NCBI RefSeq assembly: GCF_003234115.2
Contig: NZ_CP126251.1
Span: 1,240,001 to 1,304,000, forward strand
Reading direction: 5' to 3'
DNA from: Curtobacterium sp. MCPF17_002
GTDB taxonomy: Bacteria; Actinomycetota; Actinomycetes; Actinomycetales; Microbacteriaceae
Length of the DNA: 64,000 nt
The notes under the pieces are model-generated. The model was not told the DNA's origin. It made no database searches and was given only the letters and a program-made list of their open reading frames with translations. This document shows positions 35,081 to 44,914 of the stretch, one piece after another. Numbering within the stretch: position 1 is the stretch's first letter; each line of letters starts with the position of its first letter. Both the position numbers and the translations under genes were made by a program.

Positions 35081-36047
35081 CCGCTCCGGCGAGGGTGCCC
35101 GTCACGCCGTCGCCCGCGATGTGCACGACACCGACCTGATCGCCGTCGTCGGTGCCACGGGGACGGGCAAGTCGGACCTCGGCATCGCGATCGCGGAGCG
35201 CCTCCGCGCCGCCGGCCGCGACGCCGAGATCGTCAACGCCGACGCGATGCAGCTCTACCGCGGCATGGACATCGGCACCGCCAAGCTGTCGGTCGACGAG
35301 CGTCACGGCATCCCGCACCACCAGCTCGACGTCCTCGACGTCACCGACGAGGCGAGCGTCGCCGCGTACCAGCGCGACGCCCGCGCGGACATCGACGCGA
35401 TCCAGCGGCGGGGCGGGATCGCCGTGCTCGTCGGTGGCAGCGGCCTGTACGTCTCGGCCGTGCTGTTCGACCTCGCGTTCCCGGGCACCGACCCGGAGCT
35501 CCGCGCACGACTCGAACGCGAGCACGACGAGCTCGGGCCGGGCATCCTGCTGGAGCATCTCCGCGTCCTCGACCCGGCGGCCGCGTCCACGATCGACGCG
35601 CGCAACCCGCGGCGACTCATCCGCGCCCTCGAGATCGCGAGCCGATCCGAGGTCGTGACCCCGAGCCTCCCGTCCGCGCCCCGCGCCTGGCGACCCGCTC
35701 GGATCCTGCACCTGCAGCGCGAACGCGCGCAGCTGATCGAGTCGCTGCACGGGCGGGCGGCACGGATGTTCGACGCGGGCCTGGTGGACGAGGTCCGTGG
35801 CCTGCGGGACCTCGGGCTTGAACAGGGCCGCACGGCGCGTGCGGCGATCGGTTACTCGCAGGCGCTCGACGTCCTGCACGGGGATGCCACGGTCGAGCAG
35901 GCCGTCGAGGCGACCGGCATCGCGACCCGGAAGTACGCCCGCCGGCAGGTGTCCTGGTTCCGTCGGTACGCGGACGCCGAGGTCCTCGACGTGACCGGCG
36001 CCGACCGGGCCGCGTTGACGGACGCTGCCCGTAGGATCGTCCCGTGA
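35067..36047 (+). CDS. miaA: tRNA dimethylallyltransferase
   Basis: 326 residues from GTG 35067. P-loop [35 protein letters not shown], the [11 protein letters not shown] motif and the [12 protein letters not shown] helix are family hallmarks. It transfers the dimethylallyl group to A37, the substrate for MiaB. The start overlaps miaB; a later GTG (35119, before [10 protein letters not shown]) is possible. Its 3' end contains the dapF promoter. Confidence 0.95.
   Translation: MSDADRSGEGARHAVARDVHDTDLIAVVGATGTGKSDLGIAIAERLRAAGRDAEIVNADAMQLYRGMDIGTAKLSVDERHGIPHHQLDVLDVTDEASVAAYQRDARADIDAIQRRGGIAVLVGGSGLYVSAVLFDLAFPGTDPELRARLEREHDELGPGILLEHLRVLDPAAASTIDARNPRRLIRALEIASRSEVVTPSLPSAPRAWRPARILHLQRERAQLIESLHGRAARMFDAGLVDEVRGLRDLGLEQGRTARAAIGYSQALDVLHGDATVEQAVEATGIATRKYARRQVSWFRRYADAEVLDVTGADRAALTDAARRIVP
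36032..36037 (+). promoter_or_regulatory. dapF: -10 box, leaderless promoter of dapF inside miaA
   Basis: TAGGAT, 6 nt (CGTCCC), GTG 36044; entirely within the last codons of miaA. Confidence 0.7.
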
Positions 36048-36934
36048 CCGAGCTGCACTTCACCAAGGGCCAGGGGACCGGCAACGACTTCGTCCTGTTC
36101 GCCGACCCCGACGCCACGGTCGACCTGACCCCGGACCGGATCCGGGCCATCGCGGACCGGCGTTTCGGTGTCGGCGGCGACGGTGTGATCCGCGCGGTGC
36201 GGTCCGAATCCTTGCCGGAAGGTCGCGCGCTCGTCGCCATCGACCCGGCCGCGACGTGGTTCATGGACTACCACAACGCCGACGGCACGGTCGCCGAGAT
36301 GTGCGGCAACGGCATCCGCGTCTTCGCCCGGTACCTCACCGAGTCCGGGCTCGTCGACCTCGCGCCGGGGGAGACCCTGACGGTCGGCAGCCGCAAGGGG
36401 CTCGTCGACATCCAGCGCACCACGAACGGCTTCTCGGCCGACCTCGGCCGCTGGGGACTCGGGATCGAGGGCGGTGGCGCTGACGACGTCCTCGTCCGCG
36501 CGAAGAACCTCGACGGCGCGCGTCCTGGCCTCGGCATCGACGTCGGCAACCCGCACGTCGTCGTGGCCGTGGCGACCGACGACGAGCTCTCGGACCTCGA
36601 CCTCACGTACGTGCCGGTGCTCGACCCGCTGCCTGCAGCCGGGGCGAACGTCGAGTTCGTCCTGCCCGGCGAACCGCTCGTCCAGGACGGCGTCGGCCAG
36701 ATCACGATGCGAGTCCACGAGCGCGGGAGCGGCGAGACGCTGTCCTGCGGGACCGGAGCGGTCGCCGCGGCCCTCGCGACGCGGCACTGGGCTGGCAACG
36801 GTGCGCCGGACACCTGGCGCGTCCGCGTGCCCGGCGGCGTCGTGACCGTCCGCATGTTCGCGACCGAGGACGGCGAGCACGTCTCGCTCTCCGGTCCGGC
36901 AGACCTCGTCTTCTCCGGGGACCTGACCGTCTGA
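36044..36934 (+). CDS. dapF: Diaminopimelate epimerase
   Basis: 296 residues. Both catalytic cysteines are present, in EMCGNG (about residue 87) and [11 protein letters not shown] (about 235), with [14 protein letters not shown] at the N-terminus and GNPHVV in the middle. It converts LL- to meso-diaminopimelate, the peptidoglycan and lysine precursor. GTG start, 4-nt overlap with miaA, plus its own leaderless promoter. Confidence 0.97.
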   Translation: MTELHFTKGQGTGNDFVLFADPDATVDLTPDRIRAIADRRFGVGGDGVIRAVRSESLPEGRALVAIDPAATWFMDYHNADGTVAEMCGNGIRVFARYLTESGLVDLAPGETLTVGSRKGLVDIQRTTNGFSADLGRWGLGIEGGGADDVLVRAKNLDGARPGLGIDVGNPHVVVAVATDDELSDLDLTYVPVLDPLPAAGANVEFVLPGEPLVQDGVGQITMRVHERGSGETLSCGTGAVAAALATRHWAGNGAPDTWRVRVPGGVVTVRMFATEDGEHVSLSGPADLVFSGDLTV

Positions 36935-36984
36935 CCCTGCTCGGGCGCTCGGGCGCTCTGGCGTCGGGGCGGTTGCCGAGACGC

Positions 36985-37110
36985 GAGACACGAGACGCGA
37001 GACGCCGCCGGAAATGGCGGTGTCTTGCGACCCGGGCGGCGTCTCGCGACCCGGCCCGCGCCGCAATGTCTCGCGACCCGGCCCGCGCCGCGATGCCGCC
37101 CGGCCCGCGC
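36985..37110. repeat. GCGAGAC/GTCTCGC repeat cluster between convergent genes
   Basis: Copies of GCGAGAC and GTCTCGCGACCCGG are mixed in both orientations. GCGAGACGCCGCC (36998-37010) can pair with GGCGGTGTCTTGC (37017-37029), and CGACCCGGCCCGCGCCGC occurs twice. It separates dapF and the methyltransferase, so a bidirectional terminator function is likely. Confidence 0.55.
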
Positions 37111-37114
37111 GCGA

Positions 37115-37729
37115 CTACTCCGCGGTGCGGTGGACCCGCAGGACGCGGAACCCCTTCGCGGTCGTCGCGCGCGTGACGTGGAACGCCGCGTCGAGCGAGT
37201 CCCGCAGCCAGCGCTGCAGCGAGTCGCCGCCAAGGTCCTTCGACACGACGAGCCACGCGTCGCCGCCGACCTCGAGTCGGGGCAGCCAGGTCAGCAGGAT
37301 CTGGTGCAGTTCGTCCTTGCCGACGCGGATCGGGGGGTTCGACCAGATCGTCCGGAAGCGCAGCTCGGCGGGAACGTCGTCGGGCAACGCGATCGAGACG
37401 TTCGAGGCGCCGGCGGCTGCGGCGTTCGCCCGCGCGAGACCGAGCACCCGTTCGTTGACGTCGACCCCCCAGACCTGCGCCTCGGGGGAGTGCAGCGCCA
37501 TCGTGATCGCGATCGGACCCCAGCCGCAGCCCACGTCGAGGAGGGCGCCCTCGGGGGCGGGTGGCGGGACGGAACCGAGCAGGACGCGGGTGCCGCGGTC
37601 GAGGCCGTCGGGGCTGAAGACGCCCGCGGCGGTGGTCAGCGTGAGCGGTCGGCCCGCGAGGGTGACGTCGATCTGGCGGGGGCGAGCGTCGCTCTCCGGA
37701 CTCGCTGAGAAGTAGTGGTCGTTCGCCAT
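37115..37729 (-). CDS. RsmC/RlmG-like class I methyltransferase
   Basis: 204 residues. SAM motif LLDVGCGWGPIAITMAL, acidic post-II residue in WGVDVNERVL and the catalytic SNPPIRVGKDELHQIL (NPP[FI] motif of N2-guanine RNA methyltransferases) are present. FRVLRVHRTAE ends the protein. It represents the C-terminal catalytic half of RsmC/RlmG-type enzymes that methylate rRNA guanines; the exact nucleotide cannot be told. Leaderless promoter, divergent from hflX. Confidence 0.88.
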   Translation of the reverse strand: MANDHYFSASPESDARPRQIDVTLAGRPLTLTTAAGVFSPDGLDRGTRVLLGSVPPPAPEGALLDVGCGWGPIAITMALHSPEAQVWGVDVNERVLGLARANAAAAGASNVSIALPDDVPAELRFRTIWSNPPIRVGKDELHQILLTWLPRLEVGGDAWLVVSKDLGGDSLQRWLRDSLDAAFHVTRATTAKGFRVLRVHRTAE

Positions 37730-37735
37730 GGATGA

Positions 37736-37741
37736 ACCGTA
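37736..37741 (-). promoter_or_regulatory. -10 box, leaderless promoter of the methyltransferase gene
   Basis: Reverse strand TACGGT, 6 nt (TCATCC), ATG 37729. Confidence 0.7.
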
Positions 37742-37775
37742 CCGGCATCTCCGTGTGTCCCGAGCGCGGCGGAGG

Positions 37776-37781
37776 TAGCCT
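37776..37781 (+). promoter_or_regulatory. hflX: -10 box of hflX
   Basis: TAGCCT, 9 nt before ATG 37791. GTG 37782 abuts the hexamer and cannot be the start on this transcript. Confidence 0.5.
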
Positions 37782-37790
37782 GTGGACAGC

Positions 37791-39332
37791 ATGACGGAAC
37801 CCACTGAGCACGACCAACCAACCACCGACGACAGCGCTGCCGGTGTCGTCGAACGAGTCCTGCGCAATGCCGACTCCCGGGCGTCATCGTCCGTGTTCGC
37901 ACCCGCGCAGGCCATCCAGACCCGGTCGGTCGACGACCGCGGCTGGAACGGCGACGGCGACCAGTACGACCGCGAGGACCGCGCGGCCCTCAGTCGCGTC
38001 GCCGGCCTCTCCACAGAACTCGAGGACGTCACCGAGGTCGAGTACCGGCAGCTCCGGCTCGAGCAGGTCGTCCTCATCGGCGTGTACCCGCAGGGCGACG
38101 CCGCCGAAGCCGAGAACTCCCTCCGCGAGCTCGCGGCCCTCGCCGAGACCGCCGGCGCGGTGGTCCTCGACGGGCTGCTGCAGCGCCGGCCGAACCCCGA
38201 CCCGGCGACCTACCTCGGCAAGGGCAAGGCCGAGGAACTCGCGATGGTCGTCAAGGCCACCGGCGCCGACACGGTCATCGCCGACACCGAACTCGCACCC
38301 TCCCAGCGCCGTGCGCTCGAGGACGTGGTGAAGGTGAAGGTCATCGACCGCACGGCCGTGATCCTCGACATCTTCAGCCAGCACGCGAAGACCAGGGAGG
38401 GCAAGGCGCAGGTCGAACTCGCGCAGCTCGAGTACCTCCTCCCGCGACTCCGCGGTTGGGGTGAGTCGATGTCCCGCCAGGCCGGTGGCCAGGTCTCCGG
38501 CGGTGCGGGCATGGGTTCACGTGGTCCTGGTGAGACGAAGATCGAGCTCGATCGGCGCCGCATCCACACCAGGATGTCGAAGCTCCGTCGGCAGATCGCC
38601 GGCTTCCGCCCCGCGCGTGAGGCCAAGCGCGCCGACCGGCACCGCAACGACGTCCCGAGCGTCGCGATCGCCGGGTACACCAACGCGGGCAAGTCCTCGT
38701 TGCTGAACCGTCTGACGAGTGCCGGCGTGCTCGTGCAGAACCAGCTGTTCGCGACGCTCGACGCCACGGTCCGCCGGACCGAGAGTGCGAAGGGCCGCGA
38801 GTTCACCTTCGTCGACACCGTGGGCTTCGTGCGGAACCTGCCGCACCAGCTCGTCGAGGCCTTCCGCTCCACGCTGGAAGAGGTCGGCGAGGCCGACGTC
38901 ATCGTGCACGTGGTCGACGGGTCCCACCCGGACCCTGCCGCGCAGCTGGCGACGGTGCGCGAGGTCATCGGCGACGTCGGTGCCCGGGACATCCCGGAGA
39001 TCGTCGCGTTCAACAAGTCGGACCTCATCGACGAGTCGCAGCGGCTCGTGCTCGTCGGCCTCGTGCCGGACGCCGTGTTCGTCTCGGCCCGGACGGGCGA
39101 GGGCATCCCTGAGCTGCTCGGGGCGATCGAGGCCCGGCTGCCCGAGCCCGACGTGTCCCTCACCGTGGTGATCCCGTACGACCGCGGTGACCTCGTGTCG
39201 TCGCTGCACGACGCGGGTGCGGTGGAGTCGGTCGACTACGTGCAGGACGGCACCCGGCTGAACGTGCGGGTCTTCCGTCGGCAGGTTGCCGAGCTCGACC
39301 CGTTCGTGGTCGCGTCCGTCCCGTCCGCCTGA
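37791..39332 (+). CDS. hflX: GTPase HflX
   Basis: 513 residues. The HflX domain has the DTVIADTELAPSQRRALEDVV and SGGAGMGSRGPGETKIELDRRRI motifs; the G domain has GYTNAGKSSLLN (G1), FVDTVGFVRNLP (G3) and FNKSD (G4). It splits stalled ribosomes and hibernating 70S particles. An acidic, disordered N-terminus (about 1-75) precedes the domain. Placement after miaA/dapF is the common actinobacterial order. Confidence 0.96.
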   Translation: MTEPTEHDQPTTDDSAAGVVERVLRNADSRASSSVFAPAQAIQTRSVDDRGWNGDGDQYDREDRAALSRVAGLSTELEDVTEVEYRQLRLEQVVLIGVYPQGDAAEAENSLRELAALAETAGAVVLDGLLQRRPNPDPATYLGKGKAEELAMVVKATGADTVIADTELAPSQRRALEDVVKVKVIDRTAVILDIFSQHAKTREGKAQVELAQLEYLLPRLRGWGESMSRQAGGQVSGGAGMGSRGPGETKIELDRRRIHTRMSKLRRQIAGFRPAREAKRADRHRNDVPSVAIAGYTNAGKSSLLNRLTSAGVLVQNQLFATLDATVRRTESAKGREFTFVDTVGFVRNLPHQLVEAFRSTLEEVGEADVIVHVVDGSHPDPAAQLATVREVIGDVGARDIPEIVAFNKSDLIDESQRLVLVGLVPDAVFVSARTGEGIPELLGAIEARLPEPDVSLTVVIPYDRGDLVSSLHDAGAVESVDYVQDGTRLNVRVFRRQVAELDPFVVASVPSA

Positions 39333-39348
39333 CGGGGACCGACCCCGA

Positions 39349-39360
39349 CTGGAGGCGCGG
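39349..39360. repeat. CTGGAGGCGCGG repeat arm after hflX
   Basis: One copy of the dispersed arm, 17 nt after the hflX stop, next to the long hairpin at 39384. Confidence 0.5.
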
Positions 39361-39383
39361 TGCGGCCCCGCCTCGCCGGTCGC

Positions 39384-39439
39384 ACAACGAAAGTCCCCCG
39401 GAACCACGCCATGGTGCGGTTCCGGGGGACTTTCGTTGT
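39384..39439. terminator. 22-bp perfect inverted repeat between hflX and lexA
   Basis: The arm ACAACGAAAGTCCCCC plus GGAACC (39384-39405) and its inverse (39418-39439) pair without mismatch; the loop ACGCCATGGTGC can pair further. The genes converge here, so it probably ends both transcripts. Related to the hairpin at 20039-20098. Confidence 0.75.
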
Positions 39440-39474
39440 TCCGACGGCTGACGCGGCCGGCGTCAGCAGGGTCG

Positions 39475-40119
39475 TCAGAGTGAGCGGAGGACCGCCACGA
39501 CCTTGCCGAGCACGGTGGCGGCGTCGCCGAGGATCGGCTCGAACGCCGTGTTGCGCGGGAGCAGCCAGGTGTGGCCGTCGCGCTGGCGGAAGACCTTGAC
39601 GGTCGCTTCCTCGTCGAGCATGGCGGCGACGATGTCACCGTTCTCGGCGGTCTGCTGCGACCGGACGACCACCCAGTCGCCGTCGCAGATCGCGGCGTCG
39701 ATCATCGACTCGCCGACGACCTTGAGCATGAAGAGGTCGCCCGTCCCGACGAGCTGACGGGGGAGCGGCACGATCTCGTCGATGTGCTGCTCGGCCGTGA
39801 TCGGGACACCGGCGGCGATGCGGCCGACGAGGGGGACGAGCGTCGTCGCGTCGACGTCGGGGCCGTCGACGTCGGGGGTCGGCTCGTCGACGAGGACCTC
39901 GAGCGCACGGGGACGGTTCGGGTCGCGACGGATCCAGCCGCCGAGTTCGAGCTGGCCGAGCTGGTGGGAGACGCTCGAGAGCGACGAGAGGCCGGCAGCG
40001 TCGCCGATCTCGCGCATGCTCGGCGGGTACCCCCGGCTGGCGATCGACGCGCGGATCGCGTCGAGGATCGCCTGCTGCTTCGCCGTCAACGGCTTCTGGA
40101 CCCGCAGTTCGTCCGCCAC
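39475..40119 (-). CDS. lexA: LexA repressor
   Basis: 214 residues from GTG 40119. Winged helix ([36 protein letters not shown]), cleavage site Ala103-Gly104 in GRIAAGVPI, and the Ser138 (GESMID)/Lys175 (EATVKVF) dyad are complete. It represses SOS genes until RecA filaments promote self-cleavage. Start GTG follows GAAGGGCGA; longer frames up to 40278 would extend past its own promoter. Autoregulated through the box at 40228-40241. Confidence 0.97.
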   Translation of the reverse strand: MADELRVQKPLTAKQQAILDAIRASIASRGYPPSMREIGDAAGLSSLSSVSHQLGQLELGGWIRRDPNRPRALEVLVDEPTPDVDGPDVDATTLVPLVGRIAAGVPITAEQHIDEIVPLPRQLVGTGDLFMLKVVGESMIDAAICDGDWVVVRSQQTAENGDIVAAMLDEEATVKVFRQRDGHTWLLPRNTAFEPILGDAATVLGKVVAVLRSL

Positions 40120-40201
40120 GTCGTCTCGCCCTTCGTCGGTGCCGGGAGCATGCCCACGGGAATGTCGGTGGTCCCCGTTTGACTTGTCCCAGTCGATCGA
40201 A

Positions 40202-40241
40202 ACAGTATCCGACCGGTCCCCGCCGGACAAACACCTGTTCG
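40202..40241 (-). promoter_or_regulatory. lexA: lexA promoter with SOS box
   Basis: Reverse strand: SOS box CGAACAGGTGTTTG (40228-40241), -35-like TTTGTC (40226-40231), 18 nt, -10 TACTGT (40202-40207). The box covers the -35, giving a weak-consensus autoregulated promoter with a leader of about 77 nt. Confidence 0.7.
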
Positions 40242-40283
40242 AGCGTGTCGGCAGAAATCCCCCCAGAAATCTCCGCACAGGAC

Positions 40284-40315
40284 TTGTGTGACCACGGATT
40301 CGAACGTATGTTCGG
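40284..40315 (+). promoter_or_regulatory. SOS promoter of the LysM gene
   Basis: TTGTGT (40284-40289), 17 nt, TATGTT (40307-40312). The LexA box TCGAACGTATGTTCGG (40300-40315) covers the -10. Confidence 0.8.
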
Positions 40316-40356
40316 TACAGGACTTCGGTTCACCCGAACGGGAAGGCAAGAACGAC

Positions 40357-40725
40357 ATGAGCACCATCGCCATCGCTGACACCCAGCGCACCTCGGCTCC
40401 CGCTGTGCGGACGCGCCTGCGCCTCACGAGCCGCGGTCGATTCGTCATCACGACGCTCGTCGCGATCCCGCTCCTCATCGTCGTCGCCCTCGCGGTGCTC
40501 AACGGCGGTCAGGCCTCGGCCGGCAACGCCTCGGCGAACGTCCACTTCGACACCGTCACCATCCAGCCGGGCGAGACGCTCTGGCAGCTGGCGGAGGAGA
40601 CCGCGCCGAACGCCGACCCGCGCGACTTCGTGCAGGACGTCATCAGCCTCAACGCGCTGGACGGCTCCGGGCTCCAGGCCGGCGAGCAGATCGCCATCCC
40701 GGCCAAGTACACCTCCGGCCAGTAG
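40357..40725 (+). CDS. SOS-induced LysM membrane protein (DivS/ChiZ-like division suppressor candidate)
   Basis: 122 residues: cytoplasmic N-terminus, one membrane helix (about 30-50) and an outer LysM domain (VTIQPGETLWQLAEETAPNADPRDFVQDVISLNALDGSGLQAGEQIAIPA). Divergence from lexA, the LexA box on its promoter and this topology match the actinobacterial SOS division inhibitors (C. glutamicum DivS, M. tuberculosis Rv2719c/ChiZ position). A role in pausing septation during DNA damage is inferred. GGAAGG precedes ATG 40357. Confidence 0.88.
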   Translation: MSTIAIADTQRTSAPAVRTRLRLTSRGRFVITTLVAIPLLIVVALAVLNGGQASAGNASANVHFDTVTIQPGETLWQLAEETAPNADPRDFVQDVISLNALDGSGLQAGEQIAIPAKYTSGQ

Positions 40726-40801
40726 CACCGCGCGACACCACGGCTGCGGGAGTGGTCAGCACACCGTCCGGACGGCCGGTCGCATGATCAGTCACGCGGC
40801 C

Positions 40802-40807
40802 TACGAT
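40802..40807 (+). promoter_or_regulatory. hisC: -10 box, leaderless promoter of hisC
   Basis: TACGAT, 6 nt (GGATCG), GTG 40814. Confidence 0.75.
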
Positions 40808-40813
40808 GGATCG

Positions 40814-41920
40814 GTGGCATTCACGCTCGAAGACCTCCCGATCCGAGACGACCTGCGCGGGCAGAGCCCGTACGGCGCCCCGCAGAAGCACGTCCGCGTG
40901 CAGCTCAACGTCAACGAGAACACGCATCCGGTGCCCGCTGACGTCGCCGAGGACATCGTGGCGTCGATCCGCCAGGCGCTGGCGACCGTGAACCGCTATC
41001 CCGATCGCGAGTTCACCGAGCTCCGTCAGTCGCTCGCCGACTACCTCCAGCACGGGCTCACCCCCGAGCAGATCTGGGCGGCGAACGGATCGAACGAGGT
41101 CCTGCAGCAGCTCCTCCAGGCGTTCGGCGGACCCGGGCGTTCCGTACTCGGGTTCCCGCCCACCTACTCGATGCACTCGATCCTCGCGGCCGGCACCGGC
41201 ACCACGTGGATCCCGGCGCAGCGTGACGACGAGTTCCGGATCGCTCCCGAGACGGTCGTCGAAGCGATCGAGGAGCACCAGCCGGACATCGTGTTCCTCT
41301 GCGGCCCGAACAACCCCACCGGTACGCCCCTGCCCATCGAGACGATCACGGCCGCGTACGACGCCACCGACGGCATCGTCATGGTGGACGAGGCCTACGC
41401 CGAGTTCATGCCGTCCGACGTGCCGAGTGCGATCACCCTGCTCCCCGGACGCGAGCGACTCGTCGTGTCCCGCACCATGAGCAAGGCCTTCGCCTTCGCG
41501 GGCGCCCGCGTCGGCTACATGGCCGCGCACCCCGCGGTCATCGACGCCATCCGGCTCGTCCGGCTGCCGTACCACCTGTCCGTCCTCACGCAGGCGGCAG
41601 CGGTCGCGGCACTCCGGCACGCTCCCGAGATGCTCGCGATGGTCGACGACATCAAGCAGCAGCGCGACCGCATGGTGACCGAGCTGCAGGCGATGGGGTA
41701 CCGCACCTACGAGACCTGGTCGAACTTCGTCCTCTTCGGAGGGGTGGCTGACCCGCACGCCGCGTTCGAGGCGCTCCTCGAGCAGGACGTCATCGTCCGT
41801 GACCTCGGCATCCCGGGCCACCTCCGGGTGAGCGCGGGGACGGAGGAGGAGACGACGGCCTTCCTCGACGCGATGCGCCGCGTGGCCGCCGACCAGCCGC
41901 CGGTTAGGCTTGGGGCATGA
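40814..41920 (+). CDS. hisC: Histidinol-phosphate aminotransferase
   Basis: 368 residues, fold type I PLP enzyme. [45 protein letters not shown] and the PLP-lysine region [19 protein letters not shown] are HisC motifs. It converts imidazole acetol phosphate to histidinol phosphate. First gene of hisC-hisB-hisH-hisA here; hisD is not seen upstream, where lexA and the LysM gene lie. Confidence 0.96.
   Translation: MAFTLEDLPIRDDLRGQSPYGAPQKHVRVQLNVNENTHPVPADVAEDIVASIRQALATVNRYPDREFTELRQSLADYLQHGLTPEQIWAANGSNEVLQQLLQAFGGPGRSVLGFPPTYSMHSILAAGTGTTWIPAQRDDEFRIAPETVVEAIEEHQPDIVFLCGPNNPTGTPLPIETITAAYDATDGIVMVDEAYAEFMPSDVPSAITLLPGRERLVVSRTMSKAFAFAGARVGYMAAHPAVIDAIRLVRLPYHLSVLTQAAAVAALRHAPEMLAMVDDIKQQRDRMVTELQAMGYRTYETWSNFVLFGGVADPHAAFEALLEQDVIVRDLGIPGHLRVSAGTEEETTAFLDAMRRVAADQPPVRLGA
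41905..41910 (+). promoter_or_regulatory. hisB: -10 box, internal leaderless promoter of hisB
   Basis: TAGGCT, 6 nt (TGGGGC), ATG 41917, inside the end of hisC. Confidence 0.65.
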
Positions 41921-42519
41921 CCGCGCGCACCGCCTCGATCCGCCGCAGCACGAGCGAATCGAGCGTCGAACTCGAGCTCGACCTCGACGGCACCGGCACG
42001 TCCGACATCTCGACGAGCGTGCCGTTCTTCGACCACATGCTGACCGCGTTCAGCAAGCACTCGCTCATCGACCTGCGGGTGCGCTCGACCGGCGACACGG
42101 ACATCGACGTGCACCACACGGTCGAGGACACAGGCATCGTGCTCGGTCAGGCGCTCAAGCAGGCCCTCGGCGACCGGTCCGGCATCGGTCGCTACGGCGA
42201 TGCCCTCGTGCCGCTCGACGAAGCCCTCGCGCAGGCCGTCGTGGACGTCTCCGGGCGGCCGTTCCTCGTGCACACGGGGGAGCCCGCCGGGTTCGAGTTC
42301 CACCGCATCGGCGGCCACTTCACCGGGTCGCTCATCCGGCACGTGTTCGAGGCGATCACCTTCAACGCCGGGATCACAGTGCACGTCCGCGTCCTCGAGG
42401 GTCGCGACCCGCACCACATCGCCGAGGCGGAGTTCAAGGCGTTCGCCCGGGCGATGCGGAAGGCGGTCGAGCTCGACCCGCGCGTCGACGGCATCCCGTC
42501 CACGAAGGGTGCGCTGTGA
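41917..42519 (+). CDS. hisB: Imidazoleglycerol-phosphate dehydratase
   Basis: 200 residues, the single-domain form. The two metal-binding repeats [13 protein letters not shown] ... [13 protein letters not shown] and [19 protein letters not shown] ... [20 protein letters not shown] are complete with their His and Glu ligands. ATGA overlap with hisC, GTGA overlap with hisH. Confidence 0.97.
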   Translation: MTARTASIRRSTSESSVELELDLDGTGTSDISTSVPFFDHMLTAFSKHSLIDLRVRSTGDTDIDVHHTVEDTGIVLGQALKQALGDRSGIGRYGDALVPLDEALAQAVVDVSGRPFLVHTGEPAGFEFHRIGGHFTGSLIRHVFEAITFNAGITVHVRVLEGRDPHHIAEAEFKAFARAMRKAVELDPRVDGIPSTKGAL

Positions 42520-43199
42520 CCGAGCCGAGCACGCCGGACGACAGCGCCACCGACCGCAGCACGACGGGCGCGAAGCCGAACGTCGTCGTCCTCGACTACG
42601 GCTCCGGCAACGTGCACTCCGCCGCCAAGGCACTCGAGCGCGCCGGCGCCGCCGTGACGCTGACCTCCGACAAGCAGGCCGCGCTCAAGGCGGACGGCCT
42701 GCTCGTCCCCGGGGTCGGCGCGTTCGCCGCGGTCATCGACCAGCTCGAGGGCGTGCAGGGCGGCGAGATCGTCGACCGACGGCTGGCCGGCGGCCGTCCG
42801 GTGCTCGGCATCTGCGTCGGGATGCAGGTCCTCTTCTCGCGGGGCATCGAGCGCGGTGCCGACGTCGAGGGGCTCGGACAGTGGCCGGGGACGGTCGAGC
42901 AGATCCAGGCCGACGTCCTCCCGCACATGGGCTGGAACACCGTCGAGGCGCCGGAGGACTCGGTGCTCTTCGACGGCCTGCACGACGAGCGCTTCTACTT
43001 CGTGCACTCGTACGGCGTGACCGACTTCCCGCTCGAGGCGTACGGGCCGTTCCGCGCGCCGCGCCTGACCTGGGCGGAGCACGGGCAGCGCTTCGTCGCC
43101 GCCGTCGAGAACGGCCCGCTCACCGCAACGCAGTTCCACCCGGAGAAGTCGGGGGAGCCGGGCATCCGCCTGCTCCGGAACTGGGTGAACTCGCTCTAG
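42516..43199 (+). CDS. hisH: Imidazole glycerol phosphate synthase glutaminase subunit
   Basis: 227 residues. Class I glutaminase: nucleophile Cys in [10 protein letters not shown], His in TQFHPEKSG and Glu two residues later; [17 protein letters not shown] and MGWNTVE are HisH motifs. An N-terminal extension of 20 Thr/Ser/Asp residues is present. It gives ammonia to HisF, which is not in the window. Confidence 0.96.
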   Translation: MTEPSTPDDSATDRSTTGAKPNVVVLDYGSGNVHSAAKALERAGAAVTLTSDKQAALKADGLLVPGVGAFAAVIDQLEGVQGGEIVDRRLAGGRPVLGICVGMQVLFSRGIERGADVEGLGQWPGTVEQIQADVLPHMGWNTVEAPEDSVLFDGLHDERFYFVHSYGVTDFPLEAYGPFRAPRLTWAEHGQRFVAAVENGPLTATQFHPEKSGEPGIRLLRNWVNSL

Positions 43200-43312
43200 A
43201 CCCGGCGACGGCCGGGCGCTGGCCGCTCACCGGAGCCGCCCCGCGCCTCCAGGCCGACAGTCGCAAGCCGACCGCCGGACCTCCCGGCCCCGCAACGAAA
43301 CCGACAAGGACC

Positions 43313-44059
43313 ATGACCGACCTCATCGCGACCCCGCCCCTCGTCCTGCTGCCCGCCGTGGACGTCGTCGACGGCCAGGCGGTGCGCCTCACCCAGGGCG
43401 AGGCGGGCAGCGAGACCTCCTACGGCGACCCGGTCGCCGCGGCGCGTACGTGGCGCGACCAGGGCGCGGAGTGGATCCACCTCGTCGACCTCGACGCGGC
43501 GTTCGGCCGCGGCGACAACCGCAGGGTGATCGCGCACGCGGTGCGTGAGGTCGAAGGGGTCGCGGTCGAGCTGTCCGGCGGCATCCGCGACGACGCCTCC
43601 CTCGAGGCGGCACTCGCGACGGGAGCGGCCCGGGTGAACCTCGGGACGGCCGCGCTGGAGAACCCCGAGTGGGCGGCCCGCGTGATCCGCACGTACGGCG
43701 AGCAGATCGCGGTGGGGCTCGACGTCCGGGGGACGACCCTCGCGAGTCGCGGCTGGACGGAGGACGCCGGGGACCTGTGGGAGGTGCTCGACCGACTCGA
43801 GGAAGCCGGCTGCGCCCGGTACGTGGTCACCGACGTGACGAAGGACGGCACGCTGCAGGGCCCGAACGTGGAGCTGCTCCGCGAGGTGTGCGATCGCACC
43901 GACCAGCCCGTGGTGGCCTCCGGCGGCATCTCGACGCTCGACGACCTGCGTGCGTTGCGTGCCCTCGTGCCGCACGGGCTCGAGGGTGCGATCATCGGCA
44001 AGGCGCTGTACTCCGGGGCGTTCACGCTGCCGGCCGCCCTCGACATCGCTTCGGAGTAG
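43313..44059 (+). CDS. priA: Bifunctional HisA/TrpF isomerase (PriA)
   Basis: 248 residues. The (beta/alpha)8 barrel has [18 protein letters not shown] (catalytic Asp), [37 protein letters not shown] (second Asp) and VASGGIST phosphate loops. In actinobacteria this enzyme serves both histidine and tryptophan synthesis; the Arg in GGIRD fits PriA. AAGGA is 5 nt before ATG 43313. A 113-nt gap with a GCCTCCAG repeat separates it from hisH. Confidence 0.93.
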   Translation: MTDLIATPPLVLLPAVDVVDGQAVRLTQGEAGSETSYGDPVAAARTWRDQGAEWIHLVDLDAAFGRGDNRRVIAHAVREVEGVAVELSGGIRDDASLEAALATGAARVNLGTAALENPEWAARVIRTYGEQIAVGLDVRGTTLASRGWTEDAGDLWEVLDRLEEAGCARYVVTDVTKDGTLQGPNVELLREVCDRTDQPVVASGGISTLDDLRALRALVPHGLEGAIIGKALYSGAFTLPAALDIASE

Positions 44060-44063
44060 CCGG

Positions 44064-44912
44064 GTGGCGGGGATCTCGAACGGCCGCGGGACCGGGCCGG
44101 CTGCCCCGGACCAGGCGCACAACGACGACGTCCACACCGACGACGCGCACACTCCCGGCGGCGCGGCCGACTCGGCCGGCTTCGCGTGGGACGGTCGCTC
44201 GTTCGACCACCACGACACCGCGTTCGACGACGACGACGGCCTCGCCGACCCGGCGCTGATCGCTGCGATCGCGGCCCTGCCTGACGGCGGCTCGCAGCGC
44301 GTGATCGTCGACGCGCTCCGCAGCGCCCGACTGCTCATCCCGCTCATCGCCGAGGCCGGCGACGTCGGACACACCGACGCCGGCCAGCTCGTCGACAAGA
44401 CGCAGGAACTCTCGATCGTCACGGTCGCCGGGCCGGACGGTCGCAGCGTGATGCCCGCGTTCACCTCGGTGGAGGCGATGCGCTCCTGGGACGCCGATGC
44501 CCGACCGGTGCCGGTGGAGTCCCGCCGCGTGGCGATGGCCGCGGCGAGCGAGGACACCCAGCTCGTCGTGCTCGACCCGACGGCGCCGACCGAGTTCGTG
44601 CTGCGGCGCCCCGCGGTGTGGGCGCTCGGGCAGGACCTGCCCTGGACACCCTGCTTCGAGGACCCGGAGGTCGCGCAGGCCTTCGCCGACTCCGTCGTCG
44701 GCGAAGGGGCGGTGGCGCGGGTCGAGCTGGCACCGGGGGACCCGCTCGGCCGGTTCGCCGGTGCCGAGCTGACGGTGGGGCTCGCGCTCCATCCGGGGCT
44801 CGACCAGGAGCAGGTGCGGGAGCTCGTCGGTCGCCTCCAGCAGCGCTGGACGGCGGACGCCGTCATCGCGGACCGGGTGGACAGCATGCGGGTGGCGTTG
44901 CGCCGGGCGTGA
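44064..44912 (+). CDS. SseB domain protein
   Basis: 282 residues from GTG 44064, 4 nt after priA. The SseB N-terminal domain (ALRSARLLIPLIAE ... KTQELSIVTVAGPDGRSVMPAFTSVEAMRSWDADARPVPV) is preceded by an acidic, His/Asp-rich disordered region (about 1-60). This protein follows hisA/priA in many actinobacteria; no function is established. No export signal. Confidence 0.88.
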   Translation: MAGISNGRGTGPAAPDQAHNDDVHTDDAHTPGGAADSAGFAWDGRSFDHHDTAFDDDDGLADPALIAAIAALPDGGSQRVIVDALRSARLLIPLIAEAGDVGHTDAGQLVDKTQELSIVTVAGPDGRSVMPAFTSVEAMRSWDADARPVPVESRRVAMAAASEDTQLVVLDPTAPTEFVLRRPAVWALGQDLPWTPCFEDPEVAQAFADSVVGEGAVARVELAPGDPLGRFAGAELTVGLALHPGLDQEQVRELVGRLQQRWTADAVIADRVDSMRVALRRA

Positions 44913-44914
44913 TC

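Noticed and set aside
40120..40278. N-terminal extension of LexA up to 40278
   Set aside because: It would cover the lexA promoter and SOS box; the LexA domain starts at GTG 40119 with a ribosome-binding sequence.
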